Positions 52,201 through 62,935 of a stretch of DNA of 64,000 nucleotides are shown piece by piece. The stretch is from contig CM038221.1 in NCBI GenBank assembly GCA_021442155.1, positions 25,945,906 to 26,009,905 on the forward strand, read 5' to 3'. The notes under the pieces were generated by a model, which saw only the letters and a program-made list of their open reading frames with translations, searched no databases and had not been told where the DNA came from. Origin of the DNA: Cymbidium sinense. Lineage: Eukaryota > Streptophyta > Magnoliopsida > Asparagales > Orchidaceae. The stretch's first letter is position 1; each line of letters opens with the position of its first letter. A program made the position numbers and the translations under genes.

Positions 52201-53345
52201 ACCACTTTGTCCTTGGGTCAAGGGCATCCCATGAGAAAAGACACTTTCTCAAGTAGTCATTTCTCTTCCTTGGCCACTTGGCACTCATCCATTGGTCCAC
52301 ATAGGCACCAAGGAGTGGTTGGGGCAGCCATGACTCATGGGGAGGTGAAATCACCTCACCTCTCTCATTGGAACACTTGGCATGAAGGACTCTCACCTCC
52401 CCTCGGCTAGGACACCCATTTGTCCTTCATGGTAGCCACTTTCATGCCTTAGCCAACCCAAGTGAGCCACTTAGGATGATTCTCTTCCAACCACCCAAAG
52501 CCAAATAACATGAGTTTGGAGCTAAAATTTCAAAGTAAAGAGAGATTTTCGTTCACTTTTCATTCCAAGGCATTATAAGTTGAAGTAAACCCCCATTCCT
52601 CTCATTCTCCCTCTCTTAGAGCTCCCAAATCCATTGGCAATCACCCCCACTTCATTTTGGAGAGAAATACTTCAAAACTAAGTGGATTTTGTATAGGAAA
52701 TGATGATCACTGAAGAAACTTCATTTCAACGTGAACGCAAAGATCCAAGCTCATTCCAAGGCCTCTTCCCTCACTCAACAGTGTGCACGAGTCATCACCA
52801 CCGCCGAAAATCATCTACGGTGAGGTAACTTTCAAAAACCATAGTCGGCCTTAGGATCCTTCATTTATGACATTTTTTGTGTGATTTTTAAGAATTTACC
52901 ATAGATAATCTGCATTTTTTACTTTAAATCATCATAATTAGAAAATAGAATTTTTTTGGTGCAAATCGATGTGAAAATGAGTCCATTTGGACAAGCTTTC
53001 ACTTATAATTTCTCTTTCAAAAAATACCTTTTTATTCCGTTTGAGTGTCGGCGTCGATCCCATGGTTGGTGGGATTAGATAGCTCGAATCATGATCGCCC
53101 ATTGGATTGCTTCATGCGATTTGGACTATCCGATCGCGATTCGCGTCGATATCGGATCGCGTGATCTTGGCGATCACGATCGGACCATCCGATTTTCAAT
53201 GAGGAGGTTGAGTGAAGCTGGGTTATAATCCTATGCACTAAATCATTTTCCCACCCAATACGTGACGCCCGACCATCGCCTGCCATGCGCGCATGCCATG
53301 TGCCCTCCAATCCCATGGCCATATGGTGTGTGCTCGCCACGTGGT
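52190..53345 (+). promoter_or_regulatory. GC/CpG-rich block with G-box in LTR-C
   Basis: The most GC-rich part of the window. CpG is dense from about 53040 to 53300 (GATCGCGATTCGCGTCGATA and similar). The block ends with CCACGTGG (53337-53344), the G-box shared with LTR-A and LTR-B, and AT-rich DNA follows. It is a candidate promoter or enhancer; no TATA box could be assigned with confidence. Confidence 0.45.
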
Positions 53346-56300
53346 ATCTGTTAAGTAGGAAACTCCGATTTTATGATTTAAAAAATTACTTTAAATCATG
53401 TGAAACTTCAAAAATTCATAGAAACTAAAATACTTAAAAAAAACTACAAAAAGGGATTGTTGGATTCATCTTTCTGAGAGGAATCCAACAAACTTAAAAT
53501 TGGGAAATTTTACTGAATATTTTGAGCTTAATTTGAGTTTTAGTAAAAATTAAATTTTATTAATTAAACCAAAAATACATGTTAGATTAAGTTAAAATTT
53601 TTAAAGATTAAAATTGTTGTTAAAATACACCTACCATAAAAATTTCAAGTCAAAATGACCTTTGGATTAAAAGATATTGAATTTTGAGTGTCAAATGATT
53701 TATTTTAGTAAAATAAATTAACATAATTCATAAAAATCACTTAAATCAATTGAAATTTTCTAAATTCATAACTAATTCAAGAAAAATCCAAAACATATAA
53801 ACTCAGGTTCCTTTTAAGGATAATTTAGAGGAGAATCCAATAAAATTATTTCTAATTAAATTTGAATAGTAGATTTTCTTTAATTAGGGTTTATTTAAAA
53901 ACTTAATAATAATTACTCCCTAATGACTTTATTAATTAATTCCAAACTTCTCAGACATGTTTAGTGGATGACTTCTGCCTTCCTTAATTTTCTTGGAATT
54001 TATTAATGAGTTAATTAAAGAAATTAATTAATGAACCCCTAATCACTCTCTTAATGTAAATAAAGTTAATTAAGCATGTGAACAGTGATTTAATTCCTTG
54101 ATTAAGATAATTAAACATTGTTTAAGTGATTAGGAGGTTTATGGAATGATTTTGTGATATTTTCCTTAAGCTATTCCCTAAACCCCTTTCTTCCTTAAAT
54201 CCAAATCTAATTAAGGGTTAATCCACTAATGATCTACTTAATTAATCAAATCAAATTCTCAAAACCAAATTTAATCTAGAAACTTAATCAATCCTTCTTG
54301 GGTAGATGCTTAGGTGTTCAATAATCTAAGTAACTTAAGAAAATCATATCTAACCCATATGTGTGGGAAGGGTTATGAAAGTACTTAAAGTAAACCCTTT
54401 AGCTTAATTAATCATTAATTATGAGCCAATTACATTAGATACCTTTCTTTCCTAGGATGCATTGCTGATTTAAATTTCTTATGATTTTATGTCATACATT
54501 GGCTCATAATTATTTGATTAAATATGTTAAACCGGTATAAGTATGGGGTAATTAATTAACTTAATCTACACCTTAACCTAACCAAAGCATAAAATTAATC
54601 TAATCACCTAAAATTAAACTAAAATAATACACACATATGGGGACCAGCAACCTTCTCACTCTTTCCTAATTCAAATTAAACTCAAAATAAAATGAAAGTC
54701 TCTTTAAATAACTTTTGATTCTCTTTAAATGATCTTACTTCATAAGATTGTCTTTAAGAATTAATTAGAGTGAATGAAATTATATTATTATATCACTTTA
54801 TTTCTTTCCTAGCATGCTCAATATGTATGTCATATGAGTTTCATACATTCATGCTTTTCAAAAATCAAATTCAAAATGAAATATTTTCTTTATGCCAAAT
54901 TGCATGTTTTGGTTAAAGTAAAAATAATGGCTATTATCACTATTAAATTCAAAACTATTTTCAAAATCTATAAATCAAATACCTAAAATTGAAAGTGTGC
55001 TACTTATAATTATTTATAAGCTTGCATGTGGATATAAATAGATGTGCATGTGTACTTTTTTTCCTCTCTTTTCTTTTATCATAGTTTTGAATGGGTTGGC
55101 AAAGTATATAGTTTATTTGAAAAAGAACACTTTAACATTCTATGTACTTAAGAAGGACATTTACACTACACATATAAATTGCATAAATAAATCACAAACA
55201 AATACAAACTTTTGTATCTTTTTTTCCATTCATTTTTTTTTATATGCTTGTATTTAAGGAAAATGGTATATTAGTCTGCAACCTGGGGTTGTGAGGCTTT
55301 ATGTAGTAAGTATTCTTATACCTTACCTTGGTTAACAATGGCATACTCACTTATGCCTTTCATACATACATGTGCATGTGAAAAATGGATAAGAAAACCT
55401 CTTTTCTACTTAACAAAGTCATGCATACAGGAAAGATTCTAAATTTCCTTAAGCAACCACTCTTAGCATTCATTATTAAGGTGTGCTAAATACTTGCATT
55501 GCATGTATAGATATGCTTAGGATTCATTCATGTGCATGATACACATGTGGGAAAGAAATAAAATATTATGTGTTCTGTGATAGTAATTCACTTTACTTAA
55601 TCTTAAAATGCATTTCTTTTTGAATAAGTTTGTTTAGAGAAAATATAAACTTAGGATTAATTAAAATACATAATAAAATATTCACTAAACAAAATTATTA
55701 ATGAATCTATCTTTCACTTAGGTATGGAGGAAAGAGAAGTTCTCTTCTCTTTTCCTCTCTTTACAACCTTTAGTAATTAAGTAGGTTCATTCAAACCAAA
55801 TCAAATCATCAAATAAAATTAACCCATATCAACTAAACAACATTAAATGAGACCACCATTCTAAGTTGAACCTTTTCACACTTAGAAATCTAACCTTAAA
55901 CTAGCTAAGCATACCACAAACCTTTCATAGCACATATATTAAAGTCACTTAGTCTATGTTAGGTGCATGGTTTGATGTTCACTTTTATTTTGTGATGTGA
56001 TATTTTAGTCTGGATGTTAGGGTGTATGTGTATAGAATGAATGGTAGGACTATTTAGTCTAATCATTGTCTAATGCAGGGGATTGTGCTTAAGGGGAGCT
56101 TTAATAAAAATATAATTACTTTTATTGTGCAAGTTGTTTATATCCTTAAGCATAATACAAAATAGGCCAGGTGGACTTAGTTACCATGTGTGGGGTGCTA
56201 AGTCCAATTTGTTTATATACATGCTTGGGAATGTGTGGTTTGTTTAGCTAATCTCTATTTTGTAGGTTTTAGTTAGATTTACTTTTTCCTTTTCATGTAC

Positions 56301-57596
56301 TTTTATAATTAGGATTTTGGAATGATTGTTATGGGGATTAGGATGAGCATTGGTTATAAGATCACATCTTATGTACCATGTGAAGCCTTTGGAGTATCAA
56401 CATTCCAACCATCCAAAAGAAGGAACCAAAAGAAGAAAAGAAGAATGAAGAAATGAAGAATGAAGACCCCCATAACATGAATTCCTTGCTTAATTGTAAT
56501 TAATTCATTTGTAATTTGGGTTGTATAAGCATAGAGCTTGGCTACCCAATCTATTTTCAGGTTTGTGCGGTGGTGCCCGATCACACTTGGCCTTTTATTC
56601 TTTTTCATTAGCATTATAAAATGTTTGATTTTTTATTTAGCTTGTGCATTAGAAATGGCATATTTTCCTAGTTTCTTCCTTGCTTTGATGTATGGCCTGG
56701 ATGGCATTAGGATCTTAGAGAAAAATAAATCTTCTACTAAATTAATCAACTCAAAATTAAAAATAAATAATTCGTAACCTCATTTAAGGCCTAAGTTAAA
56801 ATCAAGATAAAAAAATTAGCAATCTTTTTGCTGGATGAGCATTTCTTTTCTAACATCATGCATAAAATATATTATTTCACTCTTGATTGGAGGGCTTCCA
56901 CCTTTGCCAAAGAAACTTGGCTTGACCTTTGAGAGCCATGGTGGAAATACACCTTCTCCCTTCTTACTGATTTTGGCCAATAATCCTACTTCTCATGCAT
57001 TAGGCATATGAATCCTATAAGTCTGAGTCAAACGAGTGTCTAAAAATGAAAATAACATGTAATATGTTTTGCATTAGATCTAGGTCATTTTTTATGCCCT
57101 TACATGATCTAGTCTCTTAGGAGTGAGTTTAAGGACTTAGTCTCTTGCTAAATAAACAACAATCTAGCTATCTTGCATAAAGCATATGACTTGTCTACTG
57201 AATTTAAAATTGTAGGAGTTAGTTGACAGCCACCCCCGGGTGGTTATAAGTCCAAGCAGTCAAGTAGTTTGTCCTCTCTTATTGAGGCAAACCAAATACC
57301 CATTTTTTGCCTTTGATTTAGGTCATGTTTTTGGCCCTCGCTGAAGCTCCCTAGATTTAGGTTCTGAGGTTGCTTCTCCCTTCTACAAGCCATAAGCATA
57401 AATTCTCACCTCTTAGGCATTTTCATAACCTTGTATTGTGGAATTATAAGCTCTAAACTTCTAATAAAAATTCAACTCAAATAGATAATTCAATTTCAAA
57501 AATGTAAAGCCCAACCTTAAGTTAGTTTGGGATGTTTACTAGGCTTCTTAGTATTCTAAACACCTCTTACTCATCTTCCTTTGGCTTCAATAATAA

Positions 57597-57618
57597 CTCT
57601 CTCTCTCTCTCTCTCTCT
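57597..57618. repeat. (CT)n microsatellite
   Basis: An uninterrupted CT dinucleotide run within LTR-C, absent from the matching place in LTR-B (about 21735). Confidence 0.95.
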
Positions 57619-58095
57619 GATCAATCCCATTTGATCTTCCAAAATAAACAAATTGATTGATAGTCCTACCTATTGAAATCTTTGGAGATAATGATTATTT
57701 ACCTTAGTCGAGAGTATTCTTAAGGAATCTCATTCCTTAAGATGTAATTAACTATGGGGACTTGCCCCTGTAGGGAACTTAACAAACCTAGTTTAAAATA
57801 AACCCTACTTTATTTTTCCATGTAAAGTATGGGAAGAATATTTGGTGCACATGCAGACCAATTATTCTTAGGAGTCCTTATTGAGGTGATTAGGTCCATT
57901 GTAGGGTGGTGGCTTCTATCTTTCGAGATAGTACACCTCTCCTCAATGTCATATCATCTTAATAAGAATATCTATGATCTACATGGTGTAAAATGCATAA
58001 GAGATATATTTCTATCTTCATTTTATCCCGCATAGAGTGAAGATGGAAGTATACATTCTCTTTAAAATCCTTATAAATTTTACCATAGATTTTTC

Positions 58096-58113
58096 TGGCG
58101 ACTCCACTGGGGA
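58096..58113 (+). promoter_or_regulatory. Primer-binding site, tRNA-Arg type
   Basis: TGGCGACTCCACTGGGGA is complementary to the CCA-tailed 3' end of plant tRNA-Arg, with one mismatch in 17 (A for G at position 11). It lies just beyond the LTR and before the leader, in the same place as the minus-strand site at 1690-1710. Confidence 0.9.
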
Positions 58114-58256
58114 AAGTTTCTCTCTTCATCTTTAGTAAATGATTTTTGTCTTCAAGTATTGGTAGTGTGTTTGTATTTTATATGAATCCGAAATAATCCT
58201 TCTTTTTCGCTGGCACTTAGTTTATTTTATCCTTAAGCTAAGCTAGCCATCATCTT

Positions 58257-59880
58257 TAGGTTTTAGGACTTCATTCCATATAGATCTTAAAATCCCTATT
58301 GGGCTCCCCAATAGGTGAAAATAAAAATTTAATAAAAGAAATAACTAAAGACTTCCTCCTTACTATTTCTATGGTAAGGAAAGGTTCATTCAAAAAATAG
58401 AGAAAGAATAAATCCTTTTATGAAAAATATCATCTTTCCAAAAAAACACTTTTTCAAAATGCACATAATAAAATAATTTCACAAAAAGTTTGCAAACAAA
58501 CCTCATCTAACAATCTTCATGATTGTTATATGTAGGACCTTTTTTTAAAGAATAAAATAAAATCAAAATCATTCTTTTCAAAAAGCACAAGTGAACTTCC
58601 TTATTCAATTTATTAAATGAGGACTTCACTTTCCAAAAATCAAAATCAACAATCATATTTTTTAAAAGCACGAATGAACTCTTTCATTCAATATACTCAA
58701 ATTTATTGAATAAAAGTTTTCATTTTCAATCAAAATCAACAATCACATTTTCCAAAAGCACAAATGAACACTTCCATTCAATATGCTCAAATTTATTGAA
58801 TGAAAGTTTTCATTTTCAATCAAAATCAACAATTATATTTTTCAAAATCACAAATGAATATTTCCATTCAATATACTTAATTTACTGAATGAAGATTTCA
58901 TTTCAAAATAAGAAACAACAACCATCTTTTCAAAAATAAAATCAATAAACACCTTTTCAAAAATCAAAATTAACAATGATCTTTCCAAAATTAAAACAAC
59001 AATTAGATTCTTCATTTAACATACCCAAATTTTCTAAGTGAAGATCCTCTTTTCAAAATAAAATCAATAAACATCTTTTCAAAACATAAAACAACATTTG
59101 GATTTTTCATTTAGCATACCCAAATTTGCTAAGTGAAAATTCTCATTTTCAAAATCAAAATACATTTGGATTTCCTTAGCATACCTAAATTTGCTAAGGA
59201 TCCTCTCTTCAAAATAATCAAAATGAAACACATTTGGATTTCCTTAGCATACCTAAATTTGCTAAGAATCCTCCTTTCAATAAAATCAAAATAGAAGCAC
59301 ACTTGGATCTCCTATTTATCACACCTAAATTTGTTAAGTAGAAATCCTCTTTCCAAAAAATCAAGAGAAAAAAATCAATCACATTTGATCCTTTATTTAG
59401 CATACCTAAATTTGTTAAGTAAAGATCCTCTTTTTCAAAAAACAACAAAACATTTGGATTCTTCATTTAGCATACCCAAATTTATTAAGTGAAGATTCCA
59501 TTCTCAAAATTCACATGATTCACATAAAGTAAAATAAATAAAGAAACAAAAAGAAGAAATTATTTTCTAACATCTCACTTAGCATACCCAAATTTGCTAA
59601 GTGAGTAAATTCCAAAAATCACAAATCAAAGCAAGTAAATTGACCCAACTTTAACATACCTAAATTTGTTAAATAAAGGGTCCTCAAATCAAAATTAAAA
59701 CTCTGAATATGGAAGCATCCCTATAACAAAATATTTGAATCCATTTTCAACATACCCAAATTTGTTAAAAGTGGATATCCAAATAATTCCTCTTTCCAAT
59801 CAAAATCTTGAAACTATTCCAAATCATTTGAACTCGATTTAACATTTTCAAAATGTTGAGTATGAGTTCAAATTCTAAAT
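58257..59880 (+). repeat. Tandem hairpin array in the retrotransposon leader (right copy)
   Basis: About 16 units of 60-110 bp, each an inverted repeat around a 10-nt loop. Clear cases: CTCACTTAGCA (59574-59584), loop TACCCAAATT, TGCTAAGTGAG (59595-59605), an 11-bp perfect stem; CTTAGCA (59243-59249), loop 59250-59259, TGCTAAG (59260-59266); CATTCAATA (58775-58783), loop TGCTCAAATT, TATTGAATG (58794-58802). Stem sequences differ while pairing and loop length stay the same. The array opens with a separate perfect 9-bp hairpin (58295-58315). Small ORFs in it (58706-58888 plus, 59218-59466 minus) are by-products of the repeat. Confidence 0.9.
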
Positions 59881-59990
59881 TCAAAACTCAAAGTTAACAA
59901 AAATTTGATTCATGTTTATTTTCAACATTGGAGACTCTCATTCAGTGACAGTTTTCAGTTACAGTTCAGTCTTAGTTTTAGTTGACAGAA

Positions 59991-61534
59991 ATGGTTGCAC
60001 CCAAGTACGTGTTTACCTTTCCCCATGGGATGGACTTGGCCTTGGATTAGGCAAGCCTTCCTCGTACTGATTATGCTAACCTCATTCATTTTGGACAAGG
60101 CTTTGAGGGGGCGAGGATTGCTTGTGAGGGCACTCCCCTCACATGAACATAGTGGTGGTGGTCATTGATTGACTTGCCATCGATCGATATCCTCTCTCTG
60201 AAGAGAAAGGCAATGATAGTTTCTTCAATAATGCCGGTCGTACCGATCTGTGATGTGCTTGCGGTTGTTTCCGTGCTACCCTGGGCTAGTACCCACTCAT
60301 TAGCACCCTCAAAGGGTAAGGCTCCTTTGATCCTAGAAATTGTCTCCATAACTTTCGATGTCGGGTCTAGATCTTACTTTGCTCGCCCCACCAAGACTTA
60401 GAGGAGAAACAAAAATTGCATGATTAAGCGGTACCATAAATGCATCGCCAGGGAGATAGAGGTAGCTACAAAGTCAGTTATGGAAGAGTTGCCCACTTTA
60501 ATTTCCCTGTTGTTTACAACGAACCCATTCCATTCTCTCTTTGGGTCTGATAGAGAGGATGCTAGGAGGATCCCTACTTCACCTCACTAGGTTGATTCAG
60601 CCCCCAGTTGGTTAGGCGGAGGTCATATGGTGACCTCATTCAGCAGTTGGCGAGCTTTGAGGATGGGGCTGCTCAATTTGACTTGAGATATGTTATCCCC
60701 CAGAGCATTGGGAGGCATCTACGGAAGTAGAGGGCCAGGGAGACCCATATTATAGCTCATATCACTAGCTGAGAGAGGGAGAGGTTTGGTCGGCTGTCAG
60801 CGGCCTCTACACTCATTGATTTCCCTAATCGGTGTGTTACCCAAATCGATCACAGAGATAGTATTCTACTTGCAGGGACTACTCACCATAGGAGGAGGGC
60901 CTCCTATTCCGAGAGAGTCGGTGGTGTCTCCACCACACACGCTTCACCCCATCCACCCACTATTCATGTTTCAACATCTCGGTTCCATAAGGCCATGAAG
61001 GCCACATCAGGAGAAGAGGACCCTATTGGTGATCCGCTACCAAGGATCCCATTCCATCTACACCACCTATGGTGGTGAGCTCTCTGGTCGACCTTACGTC
61101 CAGTTGTGGTGCGAAAGGAATGGCGACTCTGAAGCATAGTGGTCGTCCCTTCACCATCACCACCATAGCAAAATATAGAGTTGGTTACACTAGTTGCAGA
61201 GGGAGAAGGTAGCAACCCAGTTGCACCTATGATCGTAGAACCTCCTAGGAGTGTCACCATAGAGTTGACGGAGTGTATATCTCTTGACATCCCTCACAGG
61301 GTTGATTCTCCGATAGTAGGGGAGGTCCGATGCCTCATAGTACATGATGTGGATCCTACCACCGTTTAGCCGAAAGCATTTGTGCCAGTCTTGATAAATC
61401 ATTCTTTAGATGACATAGTAGCTCACTATTTCATGGAAAGGAAGGAGATACTTGGATATGATTGGTATGTTGAGGAGAAGATCAGCTTTGATCCCAATAA
61501 AGATGATTTTTCAGGAGACTCAATAGGAGTTTGC
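59991..61534 (+). pseudogene. ORF1-like relic upstream of gag
   Basis: A single frame from the ATG at 59991 (MVAPKYVFTFPHGMD) stays protein-like to about 60998, broken by TAG at 60048, 60150, 60399 and 60588 and TGA at 60144. After a frameshift between 60998 and 61181 the next frame carries on into the gag start without a clear gap (61181-61534, including GYDWYVEEKISFDPNKDDF). Ogre elements have an ORF1 of unknown function here, which is why I use that name; no domain is recognised. It may instead be an N-terminal extension of gag, since the reading frame at 61382-61534 joins gag directly. Confidence 0.6.
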
Positions 61535-62935
61535 ATGGTAAATACTAGGGGATCCCTCCTCAGAGAGTAGCAGACTATGGAAGGTGTTGAGTCTGAGCAG
61601 GAAGACATGACCCACTCGACCCAACACTTCTTAGCACAAATAAAGCAGAAAGATGAAAAGATAGAAGGATAGAGAAGAGGCTCAAGTATCTGTTAGTAGC
61701 TTTCTTAGCATTACAGAACCAAGCCCCATCAATTCATCCTACCACAGTTGAGACTAGTCAGCCAGAGTTGGTGCATTTTTGGATCCAGCCAAGACTTTAC
61801 CTCTAATAGAGCAAGGTAACACCAGCATGTATAGGAAGGTAGTGGATAGTACCTCCATACAAGAAAAAAGATATCAAGTCCATGGTTGAGTAGCAGGTGA
61901 AGGAAGCATTGGCTCAAGCCCAAGGAGGATCATCAGTTCCAAATGGTAGACCCAACCTAGAGGAATTTGATGCAATCCAATATCTTAAGGGTTTTGTGCC
62001 ACCTTCCTTCAAGAGTTTTGATGATAATGGGCACTTGAGGTAGCACATCACGCATTTCAAAGCTAGTTGTTACAACATTGGTGGTAGTGACGCCTTATTC
62101 TTTCATCTCTTCATTAGTAGTTTAGCGAGGATAGCATTTGATTGGTATGCTGAACTTCCCAATAGTTCAGTAAAGACTTTTGCTAAGTTGGTGTAACTCT
62201 TTATCAAGAGGTTTGCTGGAGCTTAGCAAAGGGTCACTATTGGCAATCTTGTTGTGGCTCAACAAAACCATGATGAGTCCCTTGTTGATTACATTCTCAT
62301 ATGGCATAATTTGAGTATGAAATGTGAACCACAACTGTGTGAACAGCATGCCATCAAGATTCTACTTAAGAATATCCATGGCACGGTCACCTTCATGCTC
62401 AAAGGTTTCACCATCAAAACTTTTGAGAAATTAATCAAAGTGCTAGCTTGCAAGGATAAGCCAACAGTTACCTTCTCGGATCTACCAACAAAGCCAAAGC
62501 CATAAGATATGAGAGAAGAAGCCAGGCGATAGTAGTAGATGGGAAAGCTGGCGGAGACCAGGATAGAGACCTGGTGCTCCCACATCGCCTCCTTTACCAG
62601 AGATATCCCTACCAGGCCGCCCTAGCCTCCATGGCACTACCTCCTCCTGACATCATCAATGGCACACATAACAGGTGCCAGTGTAGATTCACCCTCTTTT
62701 GGATAAACTTAATAAACCATATTCATTTTAAGAGGAGTTAGAAAATCTTTAAGAATCTCTTAAAGAAACTTGACTTTCGACTTTAGAAGGCCAGGAAGTG
62801 GGAAAAAGCAATGATCCTAACTTTTGCCCCTTCCACTGCATGCTAGGCCATATTTTGGAGGATTTCTTTACATTTAAGGACTAGCTTGAACATAGCTTCA
62901 AGACAGGTGCTATAGTTATCTGAAAGAATATCTTA
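61535..62935 (+). pseudogene. gag: Ty3/gypsy gag relic (capsid and nucleocapsid)
   Basis: The Gag polyprotein forms the particle. MVNTRG at 61535 resembles a common plant gag start. A short coiled-coil-like stretch (FLAQIKQKDEKIE, near 61630) follows, then after a frameshift near 61670 the capsid domain. This has GFVPPSFKSF, AFDWYAELP (62134-62160), FIKRFAG, the VAQQNHDESLVDYI block (62254 on) and KTFEKLI, the signature of the retrotransposon gag family. Stops in this frame at 62041, 62194 and 62224 replace expected Gln codons. A zinc-knuckle-like CPFH...GH...EDFF lies at 62826-62865 in another frame; its last Cys is Phe. It is non-functional. Confidence 0.85.

Larger units (their letters stand above)
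50418..58085 (+). repeat. LTR-C, complete giant LTR (about 7.7 kb)
   Basis: It starts TGACCTCATTTTTAGATGAG, aligned with LTR-A and LTR-B, and ends TTTTACCA 10 nt before the primer-binding site. The internal order matches the other copies: two direct-repeat units near 50910 and 51090, the TTGACC block, the GC/CpG block with G-box, an AT-rich 3' part with (CT)n at 57597-57618, and the conserved segment 57700-57930. ORFs in it (such as 52141-52410, 56369-56614 and 57829-58035) have no domain and no conserved counterpart in the other LTRs. Confidence 0.82.

Noticed and set aside
52141..52410. 89-codon ORF rich in His, Ser and Trp in LTR-C
   Set aside because: Lies across the TTGACC/GC-block border of the LTR, has an antisense twin, and has no counterpart in the other LTRs.
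58706..58888. 60-codon ORF with repeated NESFHFQSKSTI peptide
   Set aside because: The peptide repeat only reflects the tandem hairpin DNA; frame is not kept across units.
59218..59466. 82-codon minus-strand ORF with repeated YLTNLGM motifs
   Set aside because: Same cause: hairpin units read in one frame, antisense to the element.
58500..59880. CRISPR-like array
   Set aside because: Spaced repeats superficially resemble one, but the repeats are hairpins that vary in stem, the spacers are similar to each other, and the host is a plant.
60964..61290. 108-codon minus-strand ORF
   Set aside because: Antisense to the ORF1 relic, which has the protein-like frame and the right element context.
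62289..62585. 98-codon minus-strand ORF
   Set aside because: Antisense shadow of the gag capsid domain.
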